Position numbers and translations under genes: made by a program
Assembly (NCBI GenBank): GCA_015229165.1
Contig: JADGCD010000003.1
Location: forward strand, 1 to 41,006
Length of the DNA: 41,006 nt
Direction of reading: 5' to 3'
Source: Nitrospinota bacterium
GTDB taxonomy: Bacteria > Nitrospinota_A > UBA7883 > JADGGD01
In this document: positions 22,278 to 29,557 of the stretch, piece by piece
How positions within the stretch are numbered: the stretch's first letter is position 1
How the letters are laid out: each line of letters opens with the position of its first letter
Notes under the pieces: model-generated
The model's input: only the letters and a program-made list of their open reading frames with translations
Told to the model about the DNA's origin: nothing
Databases searched by the model: none

Positions 22278-23624
22278 ATGTGCCATCTGTTCCTCCCCCT
22301 CGTCCTCGTTGCGGCTGCGCTTCTTGCGCCGGGCCTCTGCCGGGGCGCCGACGGGGTCGTCGAAGTGGGGGCTCTCCTTCCCCTCACCGGTGGCTACGCC
22401 CCCCACGGACTGACCGGGCAGCAGGCTCTGACCCTAGCGGAGGAGGCGATCAACGCCCACGGGGGGATCAAGGGGCGCCCCGTCCGGTTCGTGGTGGCCG
22501 ACACCGCCTCCGACCCGGCCATCGGGCTGGTCGCCGCCCGCCAGTTGGTCGAGGAACGAAGGGTGGCCGCCCTCATGGGGGGCCACTCCTCGGCGGTGGC
22601 CGAAGAGGTGGGGGAGATGATGGTGACCCGCCGATTCCCCTTCCTGATCACCTCCGCTACCGCCGACCGGCTCACCGACCCGGCCACCTATACCCCCCCG
22701 GGACGGCGTCTGGCCTCCCTGCGTCGGGAGATCGTTTCGGCCAAAGGGGGGGAGCGGACTCGGCTGGCGGCCCAAATCTCCCTTGTGGCCCAACAGGCCG
22801 ACCACGAGGGGAACGCCCTCGCCCCCCACTTCACCCTCTTCCGGATCGCCCCCTTGGCTTCCGACGGTGACGAAGGGGTGGCCTCTTTCCTGACGGCGGT
22901 GGCCCATCCCCGCTCGGCGATGATTGTCTACGAACGCTCCCTGGCGGGGGGCGCCCGGGCGGCCCAGTTCGCCCTGACCCTCAAGCGGCTCGGCATCCCC
23001 CTCCTCACGTCCCTCCCCTACAACCCGGCGGGCGCCGACTTTCGTCCCCTGCTCCACCATATCCGCAAAGAGACCCCCGACCTCCTCTATGTGGTCGCGC
23101 AGGGGATCGACGCCCCCCTGTTCATGCGGCAGGGGGCCGAACTGGGGATCGCCCCCCGGCTGATCGTCGGCGCGGGGGAAGGGTTCGCCGACGACACCTA
23201 CGGCGAACGGGCCGCCGGGGCGGGAGACGCGGTTTTCGTCAGCCCCCCCTGGACCCCCCGTTTCCCCTGGCCCGGGGCGAAGGAATTCGCCGACGACTAC
23301 CGGCGCCGCTTCGGAAACATCCCCGACCATCACGGGGCCCAAGTCTATGCAGGCGCCCTGGTGATGGCCGACGCCCTGAATCGGGCGACAGGACTCGAGC
23401 CCCGACAGGTGACCGAAGCCCTTCGGGCGACCGACCTGATGACCCCCTTCGGGCCGATCATGTTCGAACGGCGGGGAAAGGGGCTCCAGCAGAACCGCCC
23501 GGTCCCGCTCCTCCTCCAGTGGCTGGCAGGCAAGCCGAAAATCGTCTGGCCCCAGAGTTACGCCGAGGCGCCCTACGTCTATCCCATCGATTGGCTCAGA
23601 GGGAGAGAAGGAGACAACTGGTGA
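22278..23624 (+). CDS. LivK-like periplasmic substrate-binding protein
   Basis: A 448-residue protein with a Sec signal (about 1-23, ending CRGA). It matches the branched-chain amino-acid type (Peripla_BP_6) binding proteins: VEVGALLPLTGGYAPHG at the start, LAEEAINAHGGIKGRPVRFVVADTASDPAIGLVAARQLV, AALMGGHSSAVAEEV, and near the end VYAGALVMADALNRAT followed by FGPIMFE. Such proteins capture amino acids, amides or small organic ligands for ABC transporters, or act as sensors. No permease or ATPase gene is adjacent, so it is an orphan here. The insertion of about 25 residues after PATYTPPGRRLASLRREI is longer than usual. Translation may be leaderless because TATAAT ends five bases before the ATG. 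Confidence 0.88.
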   Translation: MCHLFLPLVLVAAALLAPGLCRGADGVVEVGALLPLTGGYAPHGLTGQQALTLAEEAINAHGGIKGRPVRFVVADTASDPAIGLVAARQLVEERRVAALMGGHSSAVAEEVGEMMVTRRFPFLITSATADRLTDPATYTPPGRRLASLRREIVSAKGGERTRLAAQISLVAQQADHEGNALAPHFTLFRIAPLASDGDEGVASFLTAVAHPRSAMIVYERSLAGGARAAQFALTLKRLGIPLLTSLPYNPAGADFRPLLHHIRKETPDLLYVVAQGIDAPLFMRQGAELGIAPRLIVGAGEGFADDTYGERAAGAGDAVFVSPPWTPRFPWPGAKEFADDYRRRFGNIPDHHGAQVYAGALVMADALNRATGLEPRQVTEALRATDLMTPFGPIMFERRGKGLQQNRPVPLLLQWLAGKPKIVWPQSYAEAPYVYPIDWLRGREGDNW

Positions 23625-23800
23625 TGAATCATATATTTGGCTGCATCGACCGGCTACATTGACCGCACGCTGTCAATTATTTTCCCATTCTTGGAATCCA
23701 TCAGCCCCACCTGTCATCAAATCCCCCGTAGAAGGCGAACAGAAGGCCAGCAGTAGCGGTCTTCGCAAAGGACCATCCCGCTGTTTGGGAATGGGACGCC

Positions 23801-23920
23801 CGGTCCGTCGACACGACGGACCGCGGCCTTCGCCGACACCGACAGTTTTCATCGCCCCTGAAGGGAGGGTGAATCCCCCTATTCACCCCCTTATGGAGCC
23901 GGTTCGGGACGCCCGTCCCG
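23801..23920 (+). repeat. Three consecutive perfect inverted repeats
   Basis: Hairpin 1: CGGTCCGTCG (23801-23810), loop ACA, CGACGGACCG (23814-23823). Hairpin 2: GGGTGAAT (23867-23874), loop CCCCCT, ATTCACCC (23881-23888). Hairpin 3: CGGGACG (23905-23911), loop CC, CGTCCCG (23914-23920). All stems are exact. Which strand is transcribed is not known; the plus strand is assumed from the flanking genes. Confidence 0.6.
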
Positions 23921-23941
23921 GACCGTCTCCGCCAAAGAAGA

Positions 23942-24005
23942 AAAGGGCCGGTCCGCGCCGTCTCCCCCGACGTCGAACAACGGATCGGCCCTTTCTCTTT
24001 TTCGT
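23942..24005 (+). terminator. Large terminator-like hairpin with T-rich tail
   Basis: AAAGGGCCGGTCCG (23942-23955) pairs with CGGATCGGCCCTTT (23981-23994), 13 of 14 positions by Watson-Crick, followed by a T-rich tail (TCTCTTTTTCG). It lies 318 bases after the binding-protein gene and about 157 bases before sdhA, so it may end the first transcript or act as an attenuator in the sdh leader. Confidence 0.65.
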
Positions 24006-24161
24006 CCCCGACAACGACGCAGGAGGACAGCGCCACGGCAGGTCGAGTTTCCGTGACAAGTCGGCGCACATCCATTAAAATGACCGCTTGTTCTTCTCCC
24101 CCTGCCGCAGGCCGGCCCGAAACCGGAAACGCGGCGACGAATTCGATTTGAGCGAGGAAAT

Positions 24162-25877
24162 ATGTACTCACACGACGTAGTCATCGTCGGCTCCGGTCTG
24201 GCGGGCTTGCGCGCCGCCATGGAGCTGGCCGGACACCTGGACGTGGCCGTGGTCACCAAGGTCTACCCCTCCCGCAGCCACTCCGGCGCCGCGCAGGGGG
24301 GAGTGGCCGCCGCCTTGGGGAACATGGACGGCGACACCCCGGAAGCCCACCTCTACGACACCGTCAAGGGTTCCGACTTTCTGGCCGACCAGGACGCCGC
24401 CGAAATCCTGACCTCCGACGCCATTCGCACGATCTACGAGATGGAGCACTTCGGATGCCCTTTCTCACGGACCCCGGAGAACAAGATCGCCCAGCGGGCG
24501 TTCGGCGGCCACTCCTACCAGCGGGCCTGCTACTCCGCCGACCGGACCGGCCACGCCCTCCTGCACACCCTGTTCGAGCAGACCTACCGGCAGGGGGGGA
24601 ACATCCAGATCTATTCCGAATGGTACATGCTGCGCCTCATTGTGGAGGAGGGAATCGCCCGCGGCATCGTGGCCATGGACATCCAGACTGGGCGGATCGA
24701 AGTCTTCCGGGCCAAGACGGTCCTCTTCGCCACCGGCGGCTACGGCCGGGCCTACAAGATCACCAGCAACGCCTTCGCCAACACCGGCGACGGCATCTCC
24801 GCCGCCTATCGGGCCGGCATTCCCCTGATGGACATGGAGTTCGTCCAATTCCATCCCACCGGTCTCTACCAGCACGGCATCCTCCTCTCCGAGGCCGCCC
24901 GGGGCGAGGGGGGCTATCTCCTCAACGGTAACGGCGAGCGGTTTATGCAGAAATACGCTCCCAGCAAGATGGAGCTGGGGCCGCGCGACATCGTCTCCCG
25001 CTCGGAGCAGACCGAGATTAACGAAGGACGGGGCGCCGGGCCGAACAAGGATTACGTCTACCTCGACCTTCGGCATCTGGGGCGCGAGAAAATCATGGAG
25101 CGGCTGCCGCAGGTCTACCATCTGGCGAAAGACTTCATCGGCGTCGACGCCGCCGAAGCGCCGGTGCCGATCCAGCCGACGGCCCACTACTCGATGGGGG
25201 GCATCCCCGCCGACAAGGACTGCCAGGTATTGCTCGACGAGAAGGGGAACAAGGTCACCGGCTTCTACGCCGCCGGGGAATGCTCCTGCATCTCGGTCCA
25301 CGGCGCCAACCGGCTGGGCACCAACTCGTTGCTGGACGCGCTGGTCTTCGGCCGCCGGGCGGGCAAATCGATCCTGGCCGCCACCGAGGGCGCCTCGTTC
25401 GCCCCGGTGGACGAGAAAAAGGAACTGGCCGCCGCCCGCCGGGAGATCGATTCCCTGCTGCACAACGGCGCCACCGAAGATCTCCACGCCATCCGCGAAG
25501 AGCTCAAAGAGACCATGACCCTCAAGGTCGGCGTCTACCGCAACGGCGAGCAGATGAAAGAAGCCCACGGCACGATCAAGGAATTGCAGGCGCGGTTCGT
25601 CAACGTCCGGGTGGACGACCGCCGGAAGAACTTCAACACCAACCTGCTGGAAGCCCTCGAACTGGGGCATATGCTGGAATACTCCGAGCTGATCGTGGCC
25701 GGGGCCGAGGTCCGCACCGAATCGCGCGGCGCCCACGCCCGGGACGACTACCCCACCCGCGACGACGAGAATTGGCTCGCCCACACGCTGGCGTTCAGGA
25801 AAGACGACGGCGGCTACGAGCTGAAGTACAAACCGGTGACCATCACCCGCTTCAAGCCTGTCGAGAGGACGTACTGA
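24162..25877 (+). CDS. sdhA: Succinate dehydrogenase/fumarate reductase flavoprotein subunit
   Basis: A 571-residue FAD protein that interconverts succinate and fumarate. It opens with the dinucleotide-binding motif VVIVGSGLAGLRAAME; HSGAAQGGVAAALGN carries the His that binds FAD covalently in SdhA/FrdA. Active-site segments are FVQFHPTGLYQHGILLSEAARGEGGYLLN and HGANRLGTNSLLDALVFGRRAG. No Tat signal, so the catalytic subunit faces the cytoplasm, unlike the periplasmic MfrA of epsilonproteobacteria. GAGGAAAT precedes the ATG. Its stop overlaps the sdhB start (TGATG), and the third gene is an HdrB-like protein instead of the SdhC/SdhD anchors, indicating a non-classical (type E-like) complex. 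Direction in vivo cannot be told from sequence. Confidence 0.95.
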   Translation: MYSHDVVIVGSGLAGLRAAMELAGHLDVAVVTKVYPSRSHSGAAQGGVAAALGNMDGDTPEAHLYDTVKGSDFLADQDAAEILTSDAIRTIYEMEHFGCPFSRTPENKIAQRAFGGHSYQRACYSADRTGHALLHTLFEQTYRQGGNIQIYSEWYMLRLIVEEGIARGIVAMDIQTGRIEVFRAKTVLFATGGYGRAYKITSNAFANTGDGISAAYRAGIPLMDMEFVQFHPTGLYQHGILLSEAARGEGGYLLNGNGERFMQKYAPSKMELGPRDIVSRSEQTEINEGRGAGPNKDYVYLDLRHLGREKIMERLPQVYHLAKDFIGVDAAEAPVPIQPTAHYSMGGIPADKDCQVLLDEKGNKVTGFYAAGECSCISVHGANRLGTNSLLDALVFGRRAGKSILAATEGASFAPVDEKKELAAARREIDSLLHNGATEDLHAIREELKETMTLKVGVYRNGEQMKEAHGTIKELQARFVNVRVDDRRKNFNTNLLEALELGHMLEYSELIVAGAEVRTESRGAHARDDYPTRDDENWLAHTLAFRKDDGGYELKYKPVTITRFKPVERTY

Positions 25878-26839
25878 TGACCGCCACCAACGTCACCTTC
25901 AAAGTCTTCCGGTTCGACCCGGAGAAAGATACCGAAGGCCGCTATCAGGACTACACCCTGGCCGTCGCGCCGGGCGAGACCATCCTGAACTGCGTCAACC
26001 GGATCAAATGGGAGCAGGACCAGACCCTGGCCCACCGCTTCTCCTGCGGCTCGGCCATCTGCGGCTCCTGCGCCATGAAGATCAACGGCCACGCCACCCT
26101 GGTGTGCAAGACCCAGGCGATGGACAAGGTCAAGGACGGCGTCATCCGGATCGACCCCATCGGCAACCTCAAACCGCTGCGCGATCTGGTGGTCGACCTG
26201 ACCCCCTTCTGGAAATCGTTCGAGAAAGTCGAGCCGTGGCTGGCGCCGGACGCCCACAGCGCGCCGGAGAAAGAACGGCTCCAGACGCCGGAGCAGTTCG
26301 CCAAGATCGACAACTCGACGACCTGCATCATGTGCGCCGCCTGCTTCTCCGACTGCAACGTGCTGGAGGTCGACAAGCGCTACTACGGCCCGGCCACCCT
26401 GGCCAAGGCCCACCGGTTCATCTTCGACAGCCGCGACGCCCGCACCGAAGCGCGGCTTCGCAAAGTCACGGAGGAGACCGGCGTGTGGGACTGCACCCAC
26501 TGCGGCGAATGCTCCACCCGCTGCCCGACCGAAACCAAGCCGCTGGCCCGGATCAACGAAATCCGGCAGGCGGCCATGAAGGCCGGCATGCACGATACCT
26601 CCGGCGCCCGCCACGTCCTCGGTTTCCGCGAGACCGTGGGCAAACGGGGGCTGCTGGACGAAAATTACGTCCCGATCCGCTCCGTCGGCTTCTTCAATCT
26701 GGCCGGACTCCTCTCGCTGGCCCCGGTCGGATTGCGGATGCTGGCGCGCGGCAAGAACCCGCCGTTCATCCCCCACTCCATCGAAAAGGCCGGGGAAGTC
26801 CGCGCCATCTTCGCCAAGCGAGAGGAGCTCAACAAATGA
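25877..26839 (+). CDS. sdhB: Succinate dehydrogenase/fumarate reductase iron-sulfur subunit with C-terminal extension
   Basis: A 320-residue protein. The N-terminal plant-type ferredoxin domain has the 2Fe-2S ligands in FSCGSAICGSCAMKI and LVCK. The C-terminal part has two cysteine clusters, CIMCAACFSDCNV and CTHCGECSTRCP, each a CxxCxxCxxxC set suited to 4Fe-4S; in classical SdhB one of these is a 3Fe-4S site with a different spacing. About 70 further residues, including the hydrophobic FFNLAGLLSLAPVGLRML, extend past the usual end and may contact the HdrB-like subunit or the membrane. The start overlaps sdhA (TGATG) and the stop overlaps the next gene (ATGA), so all three are translationally coupled. 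Confidence 0.93.
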   Translation: MTATNVTFKVFRFDPEKDTEGRYQDYTLAVAPGETILNCVNRIKWEQDQTLAHRFSCGSAICGSCAMKINGHATLVCKTQAMDKVKDGVIRIDPIGNLKPLRDLVVDLTPFWKSFEKVEPWLAPDAHSAPEKERLQTPEQFAKIDNSTTCIMCAACFSDCNVLEVDKRYYGPATLAKAHRFIFDSRDARTEARLRKVTEETGVWDCTHCGECSTRCPTETKPLARINEIRQAAMKAGMHDTSGARHVLGFRETVGKRGLLDENYVPIRSVGFFNLAGLLSLAPVGLRMLARGKNPPFIPHSIEKAGEVRAIFAKREELNK

Positions 26840-27711
26840 AGTACGCTCTCTTTACCGGATGCGTCGCAAAAGGGGCCGGCCGGGAACTGCTGACCGCCAC
26901 CATGAAGGCGCTGGCCAAGCTCGGCATCGAAGCCGAAGAGATGAAAGACGCCGCCTGCTGCGGCGCCGGGGTCGTGCAGGAGGACAGCCACACCATGGCC
27001 GCTGTCCTGAACGCCCGGACCTACGCCCTGGCCGAAGAGCGGGGGCAGGACATCATGAACATCTGCACCACCTGCCAGGGGGTGCATCGCCAGACCCAGC
27101 GGGAGCTGGACGACAATCCCGCCTTCAAGGCGCTGGTCAACAAGGAGTTGGACGCCACCTGCGGCCGCCGCTACGAGGGGAAGGTGAAAATCCGCCACTT
27201 CTACGAAGTGCTGCTGCAAGAGTTCGGCATCGAGAAGCTCAAAGAGAAAGTCGTCCGCCCCCTGACCGGGGTCAAAGTGGCGCCTTTCTATGGTTGCTAC
27301 GCCGTCCGGCCCCCGGCGGAAGTCTCCGACTGTTCCGACCCGGACGATCCCGACGAGTTGGAGACGCTGATCCGCGCCCTCGGGGCCGAGCCGGTGTCGT
27401 ACGACGAGCGGCTGAAATGTTGCGGCTTCCCGGTCCTGATGATGAACAAGGACAACTCCATGAAGATGTCGGCCAACGCCGTCGCCGGGGCGCAGAAAGC
27501 CGGGGCCGACGCCATGGTCACCCCCTGCCCCTTGTGCCACCTGAACATGGACGCCTACCAGCCGGAGTTCGGCGCGGTGATGGACGAAGAGCCCCACCTC
27601 CCCGTCCTCCACTTCCCGCAGCTCGTCGCGCTGGCGCTGGGCGTGCCGGGAAAAGAGCTGGGGCTGGACAAACATATCGTCCGGATGGAAGGGACGATAG
27701 CCTCGATGTGA
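26836..27711 (+). CDS. HdrB/SdhE-like CCG-domain subunit of a non-classical succinate dehydrogenase
   Basis: A 291-residue protein with two CCG (cysteine-rich) domains as in heterodisulfide reductase HdrB and the SdhE/MfrE subunit of type E complexes. First domain: TGC at the start, AACCGAGVV, and CTTCQGV. Second domain: FYGCYAV, KCCGFPVLM and CPLCHLN. These cysteines can hold two non-cubane 4Fe-4S clusters. In SdhABE/Mfr enzymes this subunit replaces the haem-bearing membrane anchor and passes electrons to or from quinone at the membrane surface. The ATG overlaps the sdhB stop by 4 nt. No SdhC, SdhD or SdhF gene is visible, and a clear terminator follows 20 bases after the stop. All expected cysteines are present. 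Confidence 0.9.
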   Translation: MKYALFTGCVAKGAGRELLTATMKALAKLGIEAEEMKDAACCGAGVVQEDSHTMAAVLNARTYALAEERGQDIMNICTTCQGVHRQTQRELDDNPAFKALVNKELDATCGRRYEGKVKIRHFYEVLLQEFGIEKLKEKVVRPLTGVKVAPFYGCYAVRPPAEVSDCSDPDDPDELETLIRALGAEPVSYDERLKCCGFPVLMMNKDNSMKMSANAVAGAQKAGADAMVTPCPLCHLNMDAYQPEFGAVMDEEPHLPVLHFPQLVALALGVPGKELGLDKHIVRMEGTIASM

Positions 27712-27731
27712 TTTTCGTTTCTAGCAGAACG

Positions 27732-27759
27732 GGCCGTCCGAAAGGGCGGCCTGTTTTTA
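27732..27759 (+). terminator. Intrinsic terminator of the sdhAB-hdrB-like operon
   Basis: GGCCGTCC, loop GAAA, GGGCGGCC (one G-U pair) followed by TGTTTTTATT, beginning 20 bases after the stop at 27711. This is a textbook rho-independent terminator with a GNRA loop. Its tail touches the end of the opposing SIR2-like gene. Confidence 0.9.
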
Positions 27760-28875
27760 TTCGTCTAGCCACCTGTTCAGATTTGGCGCTCTAAGACTAT
27801 CGAAGATTGGGAAACATGAGATATCGGGATTTTCATCCCGAAGTGTTTCAATAAGCCGGTTTCGGAGTGAGTAATCCCCCCCATATGAACTACACGCTAT
27901 TCGTGTTTCCTTCGACACGCAATGCCGGAACAGAAGTTCAAGATAATCATCCCCCGACGCCATGGAGAATCCGACGAAGACCCACCGCTTCGAATCCCGT
28001 AGGGCGCGCTCGAAGGCGATCCACTGTTTACGCAAGACCTGATTGCCCAATCCCGGAACGGTGCTGTTGCCGATGACCTCTTCCTTGCCGGGAGGTTGGG
28101 GGACGATCATGGCTTGTCTGAAATCAAAAGGACCGGTAGTTCCCTTTCGTTGAAACCCCAGTTCATCGAACTCGGTCTTCTCGTAAGTGTTCTCCCAATG
28201 CCAATCATCGTAAGAGCCACACCCTTTTGAAAGGCTCGTCCATCCAAGCGAACCATGAGGACGGATGATTTCCATAGCTCCGTCTACCGGCACACCGTCA
28301 CCGGGATAGTACCAATGTGCCCCGAAACCATGATCAAACGTCGTGTCGAAGTTCATGTTCACGACGGCGGAGATATGACGTTCGATCCCTTTCCAAAAGG
28401 TTGGGTACTTAGACCCATACAACTTCAAATGATGAGGATCATACACGTCATGGAAAAGCACCCGCAGTTCCCAGATGGCGCATTCGACAATGTAGTAATC
28501 ATGCAGTGTATGGGGAATGGAGTAATGTCCCTGCTGGAAGATATACCTTTGGGGCCACTCGTGGTTTCCCAGCTTATGAAACGTATCTACGATCTTCTGG
28601 TCAAGCCGAACAACACCCGCTCTCACCAACCCCCTCAAGTTGAACAGGGCGTTCCATGTCTTGCAAAGACTGCAGTGCTCAGTGGCTGGGATAAACTCGC
28701 GAAAAATATTCAGTAACGGGTATCCTTGTTCGCCCAACAGCCCGTAGACAATCGGCGATTCAAAGAACCCGGAATCGGTCGGCAACCGTTCCCCATCCCT
28801 CGTTACCCCCGACCCGACTGTCGCGCCGGAGCCAATGACAAGTACCGTATCTTTTTCCATTTCAATATTTTCCAT
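27757..28875 (-). CDS. SIR2-like protein, low-GC, possible defence NADase
   Basis: A 372-residue protein with features of the SIR2-like superfamily: a Rossmann start VLVIGSGATVGSG (11-23), the segment VVNMNFDTTFDHG with N175 and D177, RPHGSLGW with H207, and RWVFVGFSMASGDDYLELLF near residues 300-320. The Asn and His correspond to the catalytic pair of SIR2 NADases such as ThsA and DSR proteins, which kill infected cells by consuming NAD+. No second effector or sensor gene is next to it. Base composition is visibly lower in GC (about the high 40s by eye) than the flanking genes, suggesting transfer. It has a weak ribosome-binding site; a second ATG at 28860 could be the start. Family call is good; the defence role is inference. 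Confidence 0.7.
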   Translation of the reverse strand: MENIEMEKDTVLVIGSGATVGSGVTRDGERLPTDSGFFESPIVYGLLGEQGYPLLNIFREFIPATEHCSLCKTWNALFNLRGLVRAGVVRLDQKIVDTFHKLGNHEWPQRYIFQQGHYSIPHTLHDYYIVECAIWELRVLFHDVYDPHHLKLYGSKYPTFWKGIERHISAVVNMNFDTTFDHGFGAHWYYPGDGVPVDGAMEIIRPHGSLGWTSLSKGCGSYDDWHWENTYEKTEFDELGFQRKGTTGPFDFRQAMIVPQPPGKEEVIGNSTVPGLGNQVLRKQWIAFERALRDSKRWVFVGFSMASGDDYLELLFRHCVSKETRIACSSYGGDYSLRNRLIETLRDENPDISCFPIFDSLRAPNLNRWLDE

Positions 28876-28933
28876 ACCTGTTTCATCCTACTTTACCACT
28901 TTCGAGCGACGCTCTTTTTGCGTCGCCCATCGC

Positions 28934-28962
28934 TTGACACCCGATTCCCCCCGTTTTATCTC
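28934..28962 (+). promoter_or_regulatory. Promoter-like element upstream of hsp20
   Basis: TTGACA (28934-28939), a 17-base spacer and TATCTC (28957-28962) fit a sigma-70 promoter. The same stretch, CTTGACA followed by CCCCCCG-T-rich sequence, also resembles a heat-shock (sigma-32) promoter. The start point would be near 28969, leaving a leader of about 95 nt before the Hsp20 ATG. Confidence 0.45.
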
Positions 28963-29064
28963 GAAAGCGAAGAGAGCCAACGACGGCTCGGGGGCTGTGG
29001 GAGCCGACAAAAACGGACAGACCGCCCGACCCCCAGGGTGGACGATTGAATGATGGAGGTCACC

Positions 29065-29502
29065 ATGACACTGATTCGCAGAAGGGAACAGGGACTGGCG
29101 CGGCCTGCGGACTTTGATCCGTTCGGCGCCCTCTCGCTCCTCGACGAGTTCTGGCCCATGGCCCGGATGAACGAGGAGACCGGCTATCTCCCCACCATGG
29201 AGGTCAAAGAGACCGACGACGCCTACGCGATCCGGCTGGAACTCCCCGGCGTCGCCAAGGAGGACGTGAGGGTCCAGTTTGAAAACGGCATCCTGACCGT
29301 CTCCGGCGAAAAGAGGGACACCACCGAGGAGAAGTCCGAGCGGGTCTATCGCTCCGAAATCCGGTACGGCGCCTTCACCCGGTCGCTCCGGTTCAAGGAG
29401 GTCGACGGCGAGAAAATCAGCGCGAAACACGAGAACGGCGTCCTGACGGTCACCGTGCCGAAGAGCGCCAAGGTCCAGCCGAGGGCCATCGAAATCGCCT
29501 GA
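29065..29502 (+). CDS. Hsp20 family small heat-shock protein
   Basis: A 145-residue chaperone. The alpha-crystallin domain spans about residues 40-135: PTMEVKETDDAYAIRLELPGVAKEDV, FENGILTVSGEKR, and the closing AKHENGVLTVTVPK, a perfect form of the GVLxVxxPK signature. Small heat-shock proteins hold unfolding proteins in soluble form without ATP. The ATG at 29065 is chosen because GGAGG lies five bases upstream; two ATGs at 29050 and 29053 lie upstream of that site and would place it inside the coding region. A promoter-like element is at 28934-28962, and a strong hairpin follows the gene. Confidence 0.95.
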   Translation: MTLIRRREQGLARPADFDPFGALSLLDEFWPMARMNEETGYLPTMEVKETDDAYAIRLELPGVAKEDVRVQFENGILTVSGEKRDTTEEKSERVYRSEIRYGAFTRSLRFKEVDGEKISAKHENGVLTVTVPKSAKVQPRAIEIA

Positions 29503-29522
29503 GCGGCCATGGCGCCCCGCGT

Positions 29523-29552
29523 CGCGGGGAGACACCAGTCGGTCTCCCCGCG
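29523..29552. terminator. Bidirectional hairpin between convergent genes
   Basis: CGCGGGGAGAC (29523-29533) pairs perfectly with GTCTCCCCGCG (29542-29552) around an eight-base loop. It lies between the stops of hsp20 and the exported propeller gene and probably limits transcription in both directions, although neither side has a long T-run. Confidence 0.6.
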
Positions 29553-29557
29553 CGCGC

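Larger units (their letters stand above)
23625..24161. other. Non-coding, hairpin-rich stretch before sdhA
   Basis: No convincing gene; open frames on both strands are Arg/Pro-rich and lack start signals. The stretch holds three perfect hairpins (23801-23823, 23867-23888, 23905-23920) and a large terminator-like hairpin (23942-24005). This density exceeds what the flanking genes need and may represent a structured leader or a small RNA. Confidence 0.6.

Noticed and set aside
23801..23920. CRISPR array
   Set aside because: The hairpins differ in sequence and spacing; there are no repeated units or spacers.
23659..24171. Open frames on both strands in the gap before sdhA
   Set aside because: Both are rich in Arg, Pro and Gly, overlap a series of perfect hairpins and have no start signals or known domains.
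24162..25877. L-aspartate oxidase NadB as identity of the flavoprotein
   Set aside because: Coupling to an iron-sulfur subunit and an HdrB-like subunit, plus the covalent-FAD His region, support SdhA/FrdA.
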